DNA of 11,699 bases from Desulfobulbaceae bacterium UBA2775 (GCA_002352445.1 DEIL01000177.1:1-11699); one strand, 5' to 3'. Shown: positions 1-6,783, counted from the first letter of the stretch. Translations and numbers: made by a program. Notes: generated by a model from the letters alone, not told the origin.

Positions 1-282
1 GAGAAGATTTTCACCTGTTACACCTTTTTGCTGGTCAGCCTTATGAAAATTCAGGCGAAACTGGTTTTCAAGCATACCATACATACTTTTTACTTTCTGC
101 TTTTCGCGAAGCTGAATGGCATAGTTGGAAAGCTTTTTAAATCTGGCCTGTCCATGCTGTCCCGGGCCAAAAGCTCTCCGCTCGTAAGAGCATTTATCGG
201 AGTAACAACGGTCACCCTTGAGATATAATTTCAACCCTTCTCTTCTGCACCGACGACATGCAGCACCTATATTTCTAGCCAA
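1..282 (-). CDS. rpsD: 30S ribosomal protein S4, N-terminal part (cut by window edge)
   Basis: S4 is a primary 16S rRNA-binding protein that nucleates 30S assembly; in enteric bacteria it also represses its own operon. The visible 94 residues begin MARNIGAACRRCRREG and carry the zinc-binding four-cysteine set C9, C12, C26, C31, followed by the conserved PGQHGQ stretch (residues 40-45) and the REKQK helix (59-63). The reading is very close to zinc-type S4 such as that of Thermus. The start is a TTG at 280-282, preceded by the Shine-Dalgarno CGGAGG six bases upstream; no ATG or GTG lies in frame just upstream, and Met-Ala-Arg is the family start. The gene continues past base 1, so the S4 RNA-binding domain is not visible. 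It lies 50 nt after rpsK. Identity is certain. Confidence 0.97.
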   Translation of the reverse strand, partial: MARNIGAACRRCRREGLKLYLKGDRCYSDKCSYERRAFGPGQHGQARFKKLSNYAIQLREKQKVKSMYGMLENQFRLNFHKADQQKGVTGENLL

Positions 283-288
283 CTTAGG

Positions 289-294
289 CCTCCG
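289..294 (-). promoter_or_regulatory. Shine-Dalgarno of rpsD deciding a TTG start
   Basis: On the minus strand CGGAGG stands six bases before TTG-GCT. It fixes the rpsD start, which an ATG-only search would miss. Confidence 0.8.
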
Positions 295-332
295 TTCAAT
301 TAATTTAAATAGCTTGGAATCTGCACCTGAAA

Positions 333-713
333 CTATACGCGGCGACGTTTGGGAGGTTTACACCCATTATGAGGAATAGGAGTAACATCGTATATACGAC
401 TAACTTCAAATCCTGTACTGATAAGTGCTCTCAAAGCAGCTTCGCGGCCGGGGCCGGGTCCTTTAACCTTAACCTCAACCTTACGCATGCCGACATCTGC
501 TGCTTTCTTGGCAGCATCAGCCAGGGCATTCTGGGCAGCAAATGGAGTGCTTTTCCGAGATCCTTTAAACCCTAAAACGCCAGCACTGCACCATGCAACA
601 ACATTTCCCTGTTTATCGGAAATCGTTACAATCGTATTGTTAAAAGTGGAATAGATAAAAACAATACCCTCAGGTATATTCTTCTTCACCTTCCGTTTTT
701 TTGCTACAGCCAT
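333..713 (-). CDS. rpsK: 30S ribosomal protein S11
   Basis: S11 sits on the 30S platform, contacts the 16S region near the mRNA exit side and helps form the Shine-Dalgarno cleft with S7 and S18. The 126-residue product is the usual family length (about 129). It shows the IYSTFNNTIVTISD strand (20-33), GFKGSRKSTPFAAQ (48-61), KGPGPGREAALRAL (84-97) and the basic tail ending KPPKRRRV. A cysteine at residue 42 (AWCSAG) takes a place that is more often alanine. The start is ATG with AGGTG six bases upstream. It follows rpsM after 24 nt and precedes rpsD by 50 nt, the normal alpha-operon order. Confidence 0.99.
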   Translation of the reverse strand: MAVAKKRKVKKNIPEGIVFIYSTFNNTIVTISDKQGNVVAWCSAGVLGFKGSRKSTPFAAQNALADAAKKAADVGMRKVEVKVKGPGPGREAALRALISTGFEVSRIYDVTPIPHNGCKPPKRRRV

Positions 714-737
714 ATTTTACACCTGTATTATATTCAA

Positions 738-1103
738 CTATTTACGACGAGCAGCGCCTCTTCTAGGGCCTTTCTTAGTACGAGCATTCGTCTTTGTTTT
801 CTGTCCACGACAGGGTAGACCCATACGATGGCGGCGACCTCGATAACATCCAAGGTCAGTAAGTCTCTTAATATCCATAGAGACCTCACGACGTCGATCA
901 CCTTCAACGGAATAGTCTGCTTCGATCACCTTCCTGATCCGATTAACATCATCTCCATTGAGATCATCACTGTTCATTGTATAAGGTAGATCCACCTCAT
1001 CAAGAATCTTGCGAGCTGATGTCAGCCCGATACCGTGTATGTAAGTTAGTGCCCGATCAATATGTTTGTTTTTCGGAAGGTCAATTCCTGATATACGTGC
1101 CAA
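738..1103 (-). CDS. rpsM: 30S ribosomal protein S13
   Basis: S13 lies in the 30S head, contacts the 50S subunit through inter-subunit bridges and reaches toward the P-site tRNA with its C-terminal tail. The 121 residues begin MARISGIDLPKNKHIDRALT, contain the helix-two-turn-helix core, and carry the S13 signature around residues 88-109 (RGRRHRMGLPCRGQ, then KTNART) before a basic tail ending RRGAARRK. The start is TTG at 1101-1103, with a strong AAGGAG seven bases upstream; Met-Ala-Arg-Ile is the family N-terminus, so the TTG is well supported. It follows rpmJ by 47 nt. Confidence 0.98.
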   Translation of the reverse strand: MARISGIDLPKNKHIDRALTYIHGIGLTSARKILDEVDLPYTMNSDDLNGDDVNRIRKVIEADYSVEGDRRREVSMDIKRLTDLGCYRGRRHRMGLPCRGQKTKTNARTKKGPRRGAARRK

Positions 1104-1110
1104 GATCTAT

Positions 1111-1116
1111 CTCCTT
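1111..1116 (-). promoter_or_regulatory. Shine-Dalgarno of rpsM deciding a TTG start
   Basis: AAGGAG on the minus strand, seven bases before the TTG of rpsM. This is a near-consensus site that compensates for the weak start codon. Confidence 0.8.
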
Positions 1117-1150
1117 AGAAGAAGTAGGTAATTATAACGGTCAAGCCAGT

Positions 1151-1264
1151 CTATCCCTGCCTCTGTTTATGTTTCTTAACTTTACAAGATACGCGAACAA
1201 CACCCTTTCGTTTGTATATCTTACAATCACTGCATATTTTTTTTACCGATGCGCGTACTTTCAT
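1151..1264 (-). CDS. rpmJ: 50S ribosomal protein L36 (zinc type)
   Basis: This 37-residue protein begins MKVRASVKKICSDCKIYKRK and ends KVKKHKQRQG. Cys11, Cys14, Cys27 and His32 form the zinc ribbon of the C+ form of L36, a late-assembly 50S protein that organises 23S rRNA near the L7/L12 stalk base. The ATG at 1262-1264 comes 12 nt after the infA stop; no strong Shine-Dalgarno is visible, so translational coupling to infA is plausible. The position between infA and rpsM is the usual one. Confidence 0.98.
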   Translation of the reverse strand: MKVRASVKKICSDCKIYKRKGVVRVSCKVKKHKQRQG

Positions 1265-1276
1265 GATAACCGGACT

Positions 1277-1513
1277 CTATTTTTTCTTTTTGGCGTTTTT
1301 CGCCCGAAATGTAACCCTTCCCCTGGTCAGGTCATAGGGAGAAAGTTCGATGGTAACCCTGTCACCAGGTAAAATCTTGATAAAATGCATCCGCATTTTA
1401 CCTGATATGTGTGCCAGCACTTTATGCCCGTTATCGAGCTCAACTCTGAACATTGCATTAGGCAGCGGCTCAATAATAGTGCCTTCTACTTCAATCGCTT
1501 CTTCTTTAGCCAT
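1277..1513 (-). CDS. infA: Translation initiation factor IF-1
   Basis: IF-1 occupies the 30S A site during initiation and cooperates with IF-2 and IF-3. The 78 residues form the S1-like OB fold: MAKEEAIEVEGTIIEPLPNA at the N-terminus, then the FRVEL strand, HISGKMR (35-41), and PYDLTRGRVTFR (58-69). The C-terminus has a lysine-rich extension, AKNAKKKK, making it about six residues longer than the common 72. The ATG has AGGGA upstream. It sits between map (119 nt upstream, with a 12-bp hairpin in the gap) and rpmJ (12 nt downstream). Confidence 0.99.
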   Translation of the reverse strand: MAKEEAIEVEGTIIEPLPNAMFRVELDNGHKVLAHISGKMRMHFIKILPGDRVTIELSPYDLTRGRVTFRAKNAKKKK

Positions 1514-1568
1514 GGAGATCCCTGAGTAATCAATGTTTCAATTAAAAACGGACAAATATAATACATCT

Positions 1569-1596
1569 CATCAAAAAAGAGAAGTCTTTTTTGATG
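1569..1596 (-). repeat. 12-bp perfect inverted repeat (hairpin) between map and infA
   Basis: The arms 1569-1580 and 1585-1596 are perfect reverse complements around a 4-base loop. In the transcript they give CAUCAAAAAAGA, CUUC, UCUUUUUUGAUG. The stem is A/U-rich, with six A pairing six U, and lies 36 nt after the map stop and 55 nt before the infA start. It could slow or end transcription after map, or act as an RNA-processing or stability element. It is not a textbook terminator: the stem has few G/C pairs and no U-run follows it. Confidence 0.75.
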
Positions 1597-1632
1597 GTGC
1601 CCCAAAAACTCTTCATCTACTTTGATGCCCGT

Positions 1633-2421
1633 CTAACTCTCACGACGGCTTAATATTGCCGGACCATTTTCTGTCACCGCAACTGAATGTTCAAAGTGGG
1701 CCGATGGCTGTTTATCACTAGTGATTACAGTCCAGCCGTCTTTTAATACTTTAACCTTATGTGAACCCATATTTACCATGGGTTCAATGGCTAATACCAT
1801 ACCCGGAAGTAACCTTGGTGTGCGTTCACCCTGATAAAAATTAGGTATCTCCGGTGGCTCATGGAGTGCATTACCGATGCCATGCCCTACAAACTGCCTG
1901 ACAATAGCTAATCCGTGTCCTTCAACATGACTCTGGATAGCCCGGGAGATGTCTCCTACACGATTGCCTGGGATAACCTGCTCTATGCCCTTGGCGAGAG
2001 ACTCTTCAGTCACCTTCAGCAACCTCGCTACCTCACCATCTATCTTGCCAACCGGAAGTGTTATAGCGGAATCACCAAAAAAGCCTTTGAATTCAACCCC
2101 AAAGTCAATGGATATGATGTCGCCATCTTTCAGTTTTGTTTTTCTGGACGGAATGCCGTGTACCACTTCTTCATTTACTGAAACACAAAGGCTTCCCGGA
2201 AACCCTCTGTATCCCTTAAATGCGGGTTTTCCCCGGCGCTTAATACACAACGCCTCAGCAATTTTGTCGAGCTCCCAGGTTGTAATCCCCGGTTCAACTA
2301 ATTCTTTCAGCATTGTCAGGGTTTCTGATACAATTCGGTTAGCCTCACGCATAATCGAAATTTGACCAGCAGTTTTAACTATAATAGACCTTCTTTCTCT
2401 TTTATCAGCTATCCCTGTCAC
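1633..2421 (-). CDS. map: Methionine aminopeptidase, type I
   Basis: This metalloenzyme removes the N-terminal methionine from nascent proteins at the ribosomal exit tunnel. The 262-residue reading shows the pita-bread fold and all five metal ligands in context: D106 (SIDFG), D117 (FFGDSA), H180 (FVGHGIG), E213 (AIEPM) and E244 (HFEHSVAV), with the catalytic histidine at H88 (VVHGIP). The start is uncertain. The first possible codon is a GTG three bases after the secY stop; it gives about 12 residues (MTGIADKRERRS) more than typical type I enzymes, which align from about residue 13 (IIVKTAGQI). An AGAAGG motif at codons 10-11 may point to an unconventional start there. No adk gene lies between secY and map. 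Confidence 0.97.
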   Translation of the reverse strand: MTGIADKRERRSIIVKTAGQISIMREANRIVSETLTMLKELVEPGITTWELDKIAEALCIKRRGKPAFKGYRGFPGSLCVSVNEEVVHGIPSRKTKLKDGDIISIDFGVEFKGFFGDSAITLPVGKIDGEVARLLKVTEESLAKGIEQVIPGNRVGDISRAIQSHVEGHGLAIVRQFVGHGIGNALHEPPEIPNFYQGERTPRLLPGMVLAIEPMVNMGSHKVKVLKDGWTVITSDKQPSAHFEHSVAVTENGPAILSRRES

Positions 2422-2424
2422 TAC

Positions 2425-3729
2425 CTATCTGCGTCCTTTGATTCTACCCTGCTTCATAAACCCTTCGTAATTCCTCATATGAAGGTGAGATTCAATCTGT
2501 GAAATCGTATCAATTCCAACACCGACAACAATGAGCAAAGCAGTGCCGCCAAAAAAGAACGGTATATTGAATTGACCAATCAAAATCGTAGGCAGCACGC
2601 AAACAGCACTGAGGTAAATCGCTCCTACAACAGTCAACCTGGTGAGCACCTTATCTAAAAATTCGGCTGTTCTTTTACCGGGCCTTATACCAGGGATAAA
2701 ACCGCCATTCTTCTTCAGGTTATCAGCAACATCATCCGGCTTGAATTGAACTGCGGTATAAAAGAAACAGAAGAACACTATCATTGCCACATAGCAGATA
2801 TAGTAATAGACAGTACCGGGAGACATTGCAGCAGAGACCTTCTGTACCCAGTCAATCTGGATAAAACTCCCTATTGTAGCGGGAAACATCATAATAGATG
2901 ATGCAAAAATAGGGGGAATAACTCCGGAAATATTAATTTTTAATGGCAGATGAGAACTCTGACCTCCATAGACCTTCCTCCCAACAACCCGCTTTGCATA
3001 CTGGATGGGAATTCTTCGCTGAGCTGTCTCAAAAAACACAATCACAGCGACAATAAAAAACATGAAAAGAACCAGAAAAGGTACAAAGAACAGGGCAATT
3101 TCTCCAGCCTTGATGAGCTGAATTGAATTGACAATCGCTGCAGGTCCCCGGGCAACAATGCCGGCAAAAATGATCAGCGAAATCCCGTTACCGATACCCC
3201 TTTCAGTCATCTGCTCACCCAGCCACATGATAAAAGCGGTTCCCGACGTCAAGGTGAGCATGGTCATCAGCTTAAACTGAATGCCGGGATTAAGTACAAT
3301 GGCAGCCCCCCCTGGTCCAGTCATACTTTCAAGCCCGGTGGCAATAAAAGTACCCTGAATAATTGACAAGGCGACCGTACCGTACCTTGTATACTGGGTA
3401 ATTTTACGATTCCCGGCCTGCCCCTCTTTTTTAAGGGCTTCAAGCTGTGGTACAACCACAGTCATAAGCTGAATTATAATGGAGGCGCTGATATATGGCA
3501 TGATCCCCAGTGCGAAAATGGAAAAATTTTCCAGGGCACCACCAGAAAACATATTGAACATGCCAAACAACGTGCTGGCATTTTGTTCAAAAAAAGCTGA
3601 AAGGGCTTCGCCATTGATACCTGGGGTAGGTATCTGAACACCCATTCGGTAAACTGCGAGCATAATAAGCGTAAAAAGTACACGCCTACGCAACTCTGGT
3701 ATATTAGCAGCACTCTGAAATCCGCTCAT
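2425..3729 (-). CDS. secY: Preprotein translocase subunit SecY
   Basis: SecY is the ten-helix channel of the SecYEG translocon in the inner membrane; with SecA or the ribosome it moves unfolded proteins across or into the membrane. The 434 residues match family length. Visible are a first membrane helix at about 17-34 ending in the RMGVQIPTPG turn, the signature GIMPYISASIIIQL (75-88), GIGNGISLIIFAGIVA (178-193), the basic cytoplasmic loop RRIPIQYAKR (238-247), and FIPGIRPG (344-351). Hydrophobic helices follow through about residue 405, before a basic cytoplasmic tail ending KGRR. The ATG has AGGATG five bases upstream. It follows rplO by 63 nt and ends three bases before the putative map GTG. 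Confidence 0.99.
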   Translation of the reverse strand: MSGFQSAANIPELRRRVLFTLIMLAVYRMGVQIPTPGINGEALSAFFEQNASTLFGMFNMFSGGALENFSIFALGIMPYISASIIIQLMTVVVPQLEALKKEGQAGNRKITQYTRYGTVALSIIQGTFIATGLESMTGPGGAAIVLNPGIQFKLMTMLTLTSGTAFIMWLGEQMTERGIGNGISLIIFAGIVARGPAAIVNSIQLIKAGEIALFFVPFLVLFMFFIVAVIVFFETAQRRIPIQYAKRVVGRKVYGGQSSHLPLKINISGVIPPIFASSIMMFPATIGSFIQIDWVQKVSAAMSPGTVYYYICYVAMIVFFCFFYTAVQFKPDDVADNLKKNGGFIPGIRPGKRTAEFLDKVLTRLTVVGAIYLSAVCVLPTILIGQFNIPFFFGGTALLIVVGVGIDTISQIESHLHMRNYEGFMKQGRIKGRR

Positions 3730-3758
3730 TATATCATCCTATCTGCGTTTCGATCAAA

Positions 3759-3785
3759 GATTCTGGAATCATTGCCAACCGGCAA
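3759..3785 (-). repeat. Two small adjacent inverted repeats between rplO and secY
   Basis: GATTC/GAATC (3759-3763 and 3766-3770, spacer 2) and TTGCC/GGCAA (3772-3776 and 3781-3785, loop AACC) lie back to back in the 63-nt gap. Only the second could form a normal hairpin. Arms of five bases are weak evidence, and chance is possible. Confidence 0.35.
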
Positions 3786-3792
3786 GAAATAA

Positions 3793-4251
3793 TTATTCAC
3801 TATCCGACGGGCTGGCAGTGATAATTTTCCCACCTGCTGCTTCTATTTTGCTTTTCGCAGAACCACTGATTTTATCAACATTGATATTCAAAGCTTTAGT
3901 AACCTCACCATTGGCAAGGACTTTTACCAGAGTACCTTCTTTAACAATTCCAGCTTCTACCAGTGCAGCTTGATCAATTTCCGTATTCCCATCAAATGAG
4001 TCGAGTTGAGAAAGGGAAACAATTGTATACTCTTTTTTGAAAATATTGGTAAAACCCCGCTTTGGCAGCCTGCGCTGCAGGGGCATCTGGCCACCTTCAA
4101 AACCCGGCTTTATTCCGGATCCTGAACGGGATTTATACCCTTTATGTCCACGACCTGCTGTCTTACCATGCCCGCTGCCAGGTCCCCGGCCTAACCGCTT
4201 CCGGTTCTTGGTTGCACCCTTTTGCGGAGAAAGGTTTGCCAAAGTCAACAT
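3793..4251 (-). CDS. rplO: 50S ribosomal protein L15
   Basis: L15 binds 23S rRNA domain II/V late in 50S assembly. The 152 residues begin MLTLANLSPQKGATKNRKRL; the glycine/arginine-rich extension includes GRGPGSGHGKTAGRGHKG, and GGQMPLQRRLPKRGF is the central signature. The C-terminal globular part ends at SPSDSE. I chose the ATG at 4249-4251 because GAGGAG lies seven bases upstream. The frame stays open 17 codons further back into rpmD, but those residues have no family counterpart. The start is one base after the rpmD stop, so the two genes are probably translationally coupled. Confidence 0.98.
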   Translation of the reverse strand: MLTLANLSPQKGATKNRKRLGRGPGSGHGKTAGRGHKGYKSRSGSGIKPGFEGGQMPLQRRLPKRGFTNIFKKEYTIVSLSQLDSFDGNTEIDQAALVEAGIVKEGTLVKVLANGEVTKALNINVDKISGSAKSKIEAAGGKIITASPSDSE

Positions 4252-4252
4252 G

Positions 4253-4435
4253 CTATATCTCCTCAATACATACAAGATGACTAACCTTATTGAGCATACC
4301 ACGAAGCTCAGGCGTGTCTTTTCTTGTAATTTTTTTATTCATTTTAGTGAGCCCAAGGCCAACTAAAGTTGCATTGATCTTTTTGGTACTGCCAATGCCA
4401 CTTTTTACCTGTGAAAAAGTAATTGTCTCTGCCAT
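4253..4435 (-). CDS. rpmD: 50S ribosomal protein L30
   Basis: The product is a 60-residue L30, a small protein near 5S rRNA and 23S domain II. It shows the family pattern ITFSQVKSGIGSTKKINATL and GLGLTKMNKKITRKDTPELRGMLNKVSHLV. The ATG has AAAGGT six bases upstream. The gene follows rpsE by 58 nt and ends one base before rplO; the rplO Shine-Dalgarno lies inside its last codons. Confidence 0.98.
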   Translation of the reverse strand: MAETITFSQVKSGIGSTKKINATLVGLGLTKMNKKITRKDTPELRGMLNKVSHLVCIEEI

Positions 4436-4493
4436 TTAATTACCTTTATTTGTCAAATATTTTGCATACATCTTCCAGCGTCCCCGGATAACG

Positions 4494-5006
4494 TTATGCG
4501 GTAATTTCTTCTACTGTTTTTCCACGCAGATCAGCAATCTTCTGGGCGGAGCGCAAAGTCTGCAATCCGTTGATAGTTGCCTTAACCATATTATGCGGAT
4601 TATGTGAACCCAGACACTTCGTCAGAATATTCGAGACCCCAGCAGCTTCGAGAACCGACCGTACAGGCCCCCCGGCGATGAGACCGGTACCTTCAGAAGC
4701 AGGTTTAAGCAACACCTTTCCAGCACCATACTTTCCAATGATCATATGGGGAATTGAGGTCTCTGTAAGGTAAACAGATACCATTGCTTTTCTAGCCTTT
4801 TCAACCCCTTTCCTGATAGCTTCAGGAACCTGATTAGCTTTGCCAAGCCCGTATCCAACCTTACCTTTGCCGTCACCAACAACAACGATTGCGCTAAAAC
4901 TGAATCTACGACCACCCTTTACAACTTTTGCTACCCTGTTGATAAAAACAATTTTTTCTATAAGTTCCTCAGCATTTGTACTTTTGGAACGTTTGAAATC
5001 AGACAA
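4494..5006 (-). CDS. rpsE: 30S ribosomal protein S5
   Basis: S5 lies at the mRNA entry channel and takes part in decoding fidelity and spectinomycin response. The 170 residues show the S5 double-stranded-RNA-binding domain, including VKGGRRFSFSAIVVVGDG (29-46, which covers the spectinomycin-loop region), GKGKVGYGLGKA (46-57), and the second domain with GGPVRSVLEAAGV (112-124). The start is TTG at 5004-5006 with a run AAGGGGGG upstream (AAGGGG eight bases away); no ATG or GTG is in frame nearby, and MSDFKRS fits a normal S5 N-terminus. It follows rplR by 28 nt. Confidence 0.98.
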   Translation of the reverse strand: MSDFKRSKSTNAEELIEKIVFINRVAKVVKGGRRFSFSAIVVVGDGKGKVGYGLGKANQVPEAIRKGVEKARKAMVSVYLTETSIPHMIIGKYGAGKVLLKPASEGTGLIAGGPVRSVLEAAGVSNILTKCLGSHNPHNMVKATINGLQTLRSAQKIADLRGKTVEEITA

Positions 5007-5034
5007 GGGACACCCCCCTTTTATTTAAAAATCT

Positions 5035-5400
5035 TTAAAATTCCAGACCACCTTCCCTGGCACCTTGGGAAAGAGATTTGACCCTGCCGTGATAAATCGA
5101 CCCGCCACGATCAAATACGACTTTAGTAATGCCCGCGGCTTTTGCACGGGCCCCTATCGTCTCACCAACTTTTTTGGCTGCTCCGATTTTTCCTTTTTCA
5201 TCGCCTAGAGCAAACTCTTTGTCTATTGTGGACATGGAGATCAAGGTATGCCCTGCTACGTCGTCGATAATTTGTGCGTAGATATGCTTATTGCTTTTAA
5301 AGACACGGAGTCTTGGGCGTTCACTCGTACCAAATACCTTTTTCCTGATACGTTTGATTCGCTTTGCCCTTGCTGTAGTCTTAGGATTCGTCCTTGCCAT
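5035..5400 (-). CDS. rplR: 50S ribosomal protein L18
   Basis: L18 binds 5S rRNA and attaches it to the central protuberance of the 50S subunit. The 121 residues have the flexible basic N-terminus (TARAKRIKRIRKKVFGT), then RPRLRVFKSNKHIYAQIIDD, a central helix, and the C-terminal KVVFDRGGSIYHGRVKSL signature before GAREGGLEF. The ATG has CGGA upstream. Its place between rplF (39 nt) and rpsE (28 nt) is standard. Confidence 0.99.
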   Translation of the reverse strand: MARTNPKTTARAKRIKRIRKKVFGTSERPRLRVFKSNKHIYAQIIDDVAGHTLISMSTIDKEFALGDEKGKIGAAKKVGETIGARAKAAGITKVVFDRGGSIYHGRVKSLSQGAREGGLEF

Positions 5401-5439
5401 TGTAATTTTCCGTTAAATTTTTTTACGTAGGGTTCAAGA

Positions 5440-5982
5440 TCAGGCAGCAGCCCCGGCCTTACCGGCTTTACGAACGATATGCTCATCTTCGTAACGAATT
5501 CCTTTTCCCTTATAGGGCTCAGGTTTTCTTATCTGCCGTATCCGGGAAGCTGTCAAACCCAGGAGTTCTTTGTCTATAGATTCAAGCACAATTTTAGTGT
5601 TGCCATCAACTGAAGCAGCAACCCCTTTTGGCAATTTGAAATCTACCGGGTTTGAATATCCAACATTCAAGGTCAACGTTGAACCGTTGACACTGGCCTT
5701 ATATCCAACACCTTCAATAACCAGAACTCGTCTAAATCCGTCAGTGATGCCAATAACCATATTATTGATAAGACTTCTAGTTAATCCTCTGAAAGCATTA
5801 ACTTTACTACTGTCAAGACGGTTGTTTAATGTAATCACATTATCCTCAAGCACAACTTCCACTTCTGGGATAATTTCACGCTTCAGGGTTCCTTTTGGTC
5901 CTGTTACCGATATCTGTTGATCCTTAAGATCAATTTTAACCCCAGCAGGAACCGGAATTGGTTGTTTACCAATACGAGACAT
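5440..5982 (-). CDS. rplF: 50S ribosomal protein L6
   Basis: L6 binds helix 97 of 23S rRNA near the factor-binding site. The 180 residues match family length, with two homologous alpha/beta domains. MSRIGKQPIPVPAGVKIDL starts the first, GVGYKASVNGSTLTLNVGYS marks the start of the second, and the signature RKPEPYKGKGIRYEDE lies near the C-terminus before an alanine-rich tail. The ATG is preceded by GGAGG five bases away. It lies between rpsH (24 nt) and rplR (39 nt). Confidence 0.99.
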   Translation of the reverse strand: MSRIGKQPIPVPAGVKIDLKDQQISVTGPKGTLKREIIPEVEVVLEDNVITLNNRLDSSKVNAFRGLTRSLINNMVIGITDGFRRVLVIEGVGYKASVNGSTLTLNVGYSNPVDFKLPKGVAASVDGNTKIVLESIDKELLGLTASRIRQIRKPEPYKGKGIRYEDEHIVRKAGKAGAAA

Positions 5983-6006
5983 ACTTACCTCCGTAATTTA
6001 TGAGAT

Positions 6007-6405
6007 CTACCAGACCTCACAAATAATCTCCCCACCAGAATTCAGGGCTCTAGCTGTTTTATCTGTCACAACGCCTTTTGATGTAGAAATAATTGCAATT
6101 CCAAGCCCATTCAACACTCTGGGTATTGCAGTGGCTTTAGCGTATTTCCTCAGTCCGGGTTTACTTACCCGTTTCAACCCGGTAATCGCCGACTCACGGT
6201 CAGATCCATACTTAAGATCAACCTTCAGAACCCCCTGGAGGGAGTCATCGGTTACCCGGTAGTCGACAATATAGCCCTCATCTTTCAAGACTTTTGCAAT
6301 GTCAACCTTAACTGTTGAGGAAGGCATTTCTACAGAATCAAATTTTACCATTACTGCATTTCGTATCCTGGTCAGCATATCTGCCAGGGGATCGCTCATT
6401 GACAT
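6007..6405 (-). CDS. rpsH: 30S ribosomal protein S8
   Basis: S8 is a primary 16S rRNA-binder of the platform base; in enteric bacteria it represses the spc operon. The 132-residue reading begins MSMSDPLADMLTRIRNA and ends with the S8 signature LGIAIISTSKGVVTDKTA and CEVW. I chose the ATG at 6403-6405 because AAGGAG lies eight bases upstream and the length fits the family. A GTG nine bases further upstream overlaps that Shine-Dalgarno, so it cannot be the start. A second ATG two codons in is possible but worse spaced. Confidence 0.98.
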   Translation of the reverse strand: MSMSDPLADMLTRIRNAVMVKFDSVEMPSSTVKVDIAKVLKDEGYIVDYRVTDDSLQGVLKVDLKYGSDRESAITGLKRVSKPGLRKYAKATAIPRVLNGLGIAIISTSKGVVTDKTARALNSGGEIICEVW

Positions 6406-6413
6406 AGCGAACA

Positions 6414-6419
6414 CTCCTT
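6414..6419 (-). promoter_or_regulatory. Shine-Dalgarno of rpsH, overlapping a false GTG start
   Basis: AAGGAG on the minus strand, eight bases before the ATG. The following TG makes a GTG that automatic callers may wrongly take as the start. Confidence 0.75.
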
Positions 6420-6466
6420 ATTTTTCAATATAGTAGACAAGCTCAATCAAAGTAGGTACCAATGTG

Positions 6467-6652
6467 CTACCAACTTGACTTAGTCACTCCGGTTATTTCA
6501 CCACTCAATGCCAACTTTCTGAAACAGATCCTACAAATACCAAACTTCCTGATAAACCCCCTTGAACGACCGCACAGGGGGCATCGATTGTACTTCCTTA
6601 CAGCAAACTTTGGGTCACGCTGGGCCTTTGCAATTATGGATTTCTTAGCCAA
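6467..6652 (-). CDS. rpsN: 30S ribosomal protein S14, zinc type
   Basis: S14 is a late 30S head protein near S10 and S3. This is the short 61-residue zinc-binding form (type Z): MAKKSIIAKAQRDPKFAVRK, then a zinc ribbon with C24, C27, C40 and C43 (NRCPLCGR and FGICRICFRKLA), ending TGVTKSSW. The start is TTG at 6650-6652, with GGAGG five bases upstream, giving exactly the family length and the MAKKS start. A TTG four codons earlier overlaps the Shine-Dalgarno and is rejected. The gene is unusually far, 131 nt, from rplE, and 61 nt from rpsH. Confidence 0.98.
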   Translation of the reverse strand: MAKKSIIAKAQRDPKFAVRKYNRCPLCGRSRGFIRKFGICRICFRKLALSGEITGVTKSSW

Positions 6653-6657
6653 ATCGA

Positions 6658-6662
6658 CCTCC
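6658..6662 (-). promoter_or_regulatory. Shine-Dalgarno of rpsN deciding a TTG start
   Basis: GGAGG on the minus strand, five bases before TTG-GCT. It excludes the upstream in-frame TTG at 6662-6664, which shares a base with it. Confidence 0.8.
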
Positions 6663-6748
6663 AAATAATCTCTTAATATGTAATAAACTAATCCGACTAA
6701 ACCGGAACCTTTTTAAATACCTGGTTAAGCACCTGCACGCAATACTGT

Positions 6749-6769
6749 TTCTGCCGAACAAAAGCAGAA
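6749..6769 (-). repeat. 6-bp inverted repeat in the rplE-rpsN gap
   Basis: TTCTGC (6749-6754) and GCAGAA (6764-6769) could pair around a nine-base loop, 14 nt after the rplE stop. No U-run follows, so it is not a convincing terminator. The rest of this 131-nt gap is AT-rich with no other feature I can support. Confidence 0.45.
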
Positions 6770-6783
6770 GGTTTTCTATGGTA

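Noticed and set aside
1131..1145. TTGACC and a perfect TATAAT on the minus strand in the rpmJ-rpsM gap, as an alpha-operon promoter
   Set aside because: The two boxes are only two bases apart, and no acceptable -35 lies 16-18 bases upstream of the TATAAT. A -10-only promoter cannot be excluded but is not supported.
1569..1596. Classical Rho-independent terminator after map
   Set aside because: The stem is A/U-rich and no U-run follows on the transcribed strand, so I list it as a hairpin and not as a terminator.
1949..2365. Plus-strand open frame of 138 codons opposite map
   Set aside because: It is antisense to a fully recognised gene, has no family resemblance and no ribosome site; it is a shadow frame. 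Other plus-strand frames (for example 28-228, 977-1372, 10812-11282) were rejected for the same reason.
4252..4302. Extended N-terminus of L15 (17 extra residues)
   Set aside because: It overlaps rpmD codons, lacks family similarity, and the internal ATG has a perfect Shine-Dalgarno.
4449..4493. Open frame continuing 15 codons after the rpsE stop, as a readthrough extension of S5
   Set aside because: Fifteen stop-free codons are expected about half the time, and S5 already has its full family length.
6406..6414. GTG start for rpsH, three codons upstream of the ATG
   Set aside because: The GTG overlaps the AAGGAG that serves the ATG.
6643..6764. Basic 38-codon frame starting TTG on the minus strand in the rplE-rpsN gap, overlapping the rpsN start
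   Set aside because: No ribosome-binding site, TTG start, composition typical of AT-rich spacer, and this length is not rare by chance.
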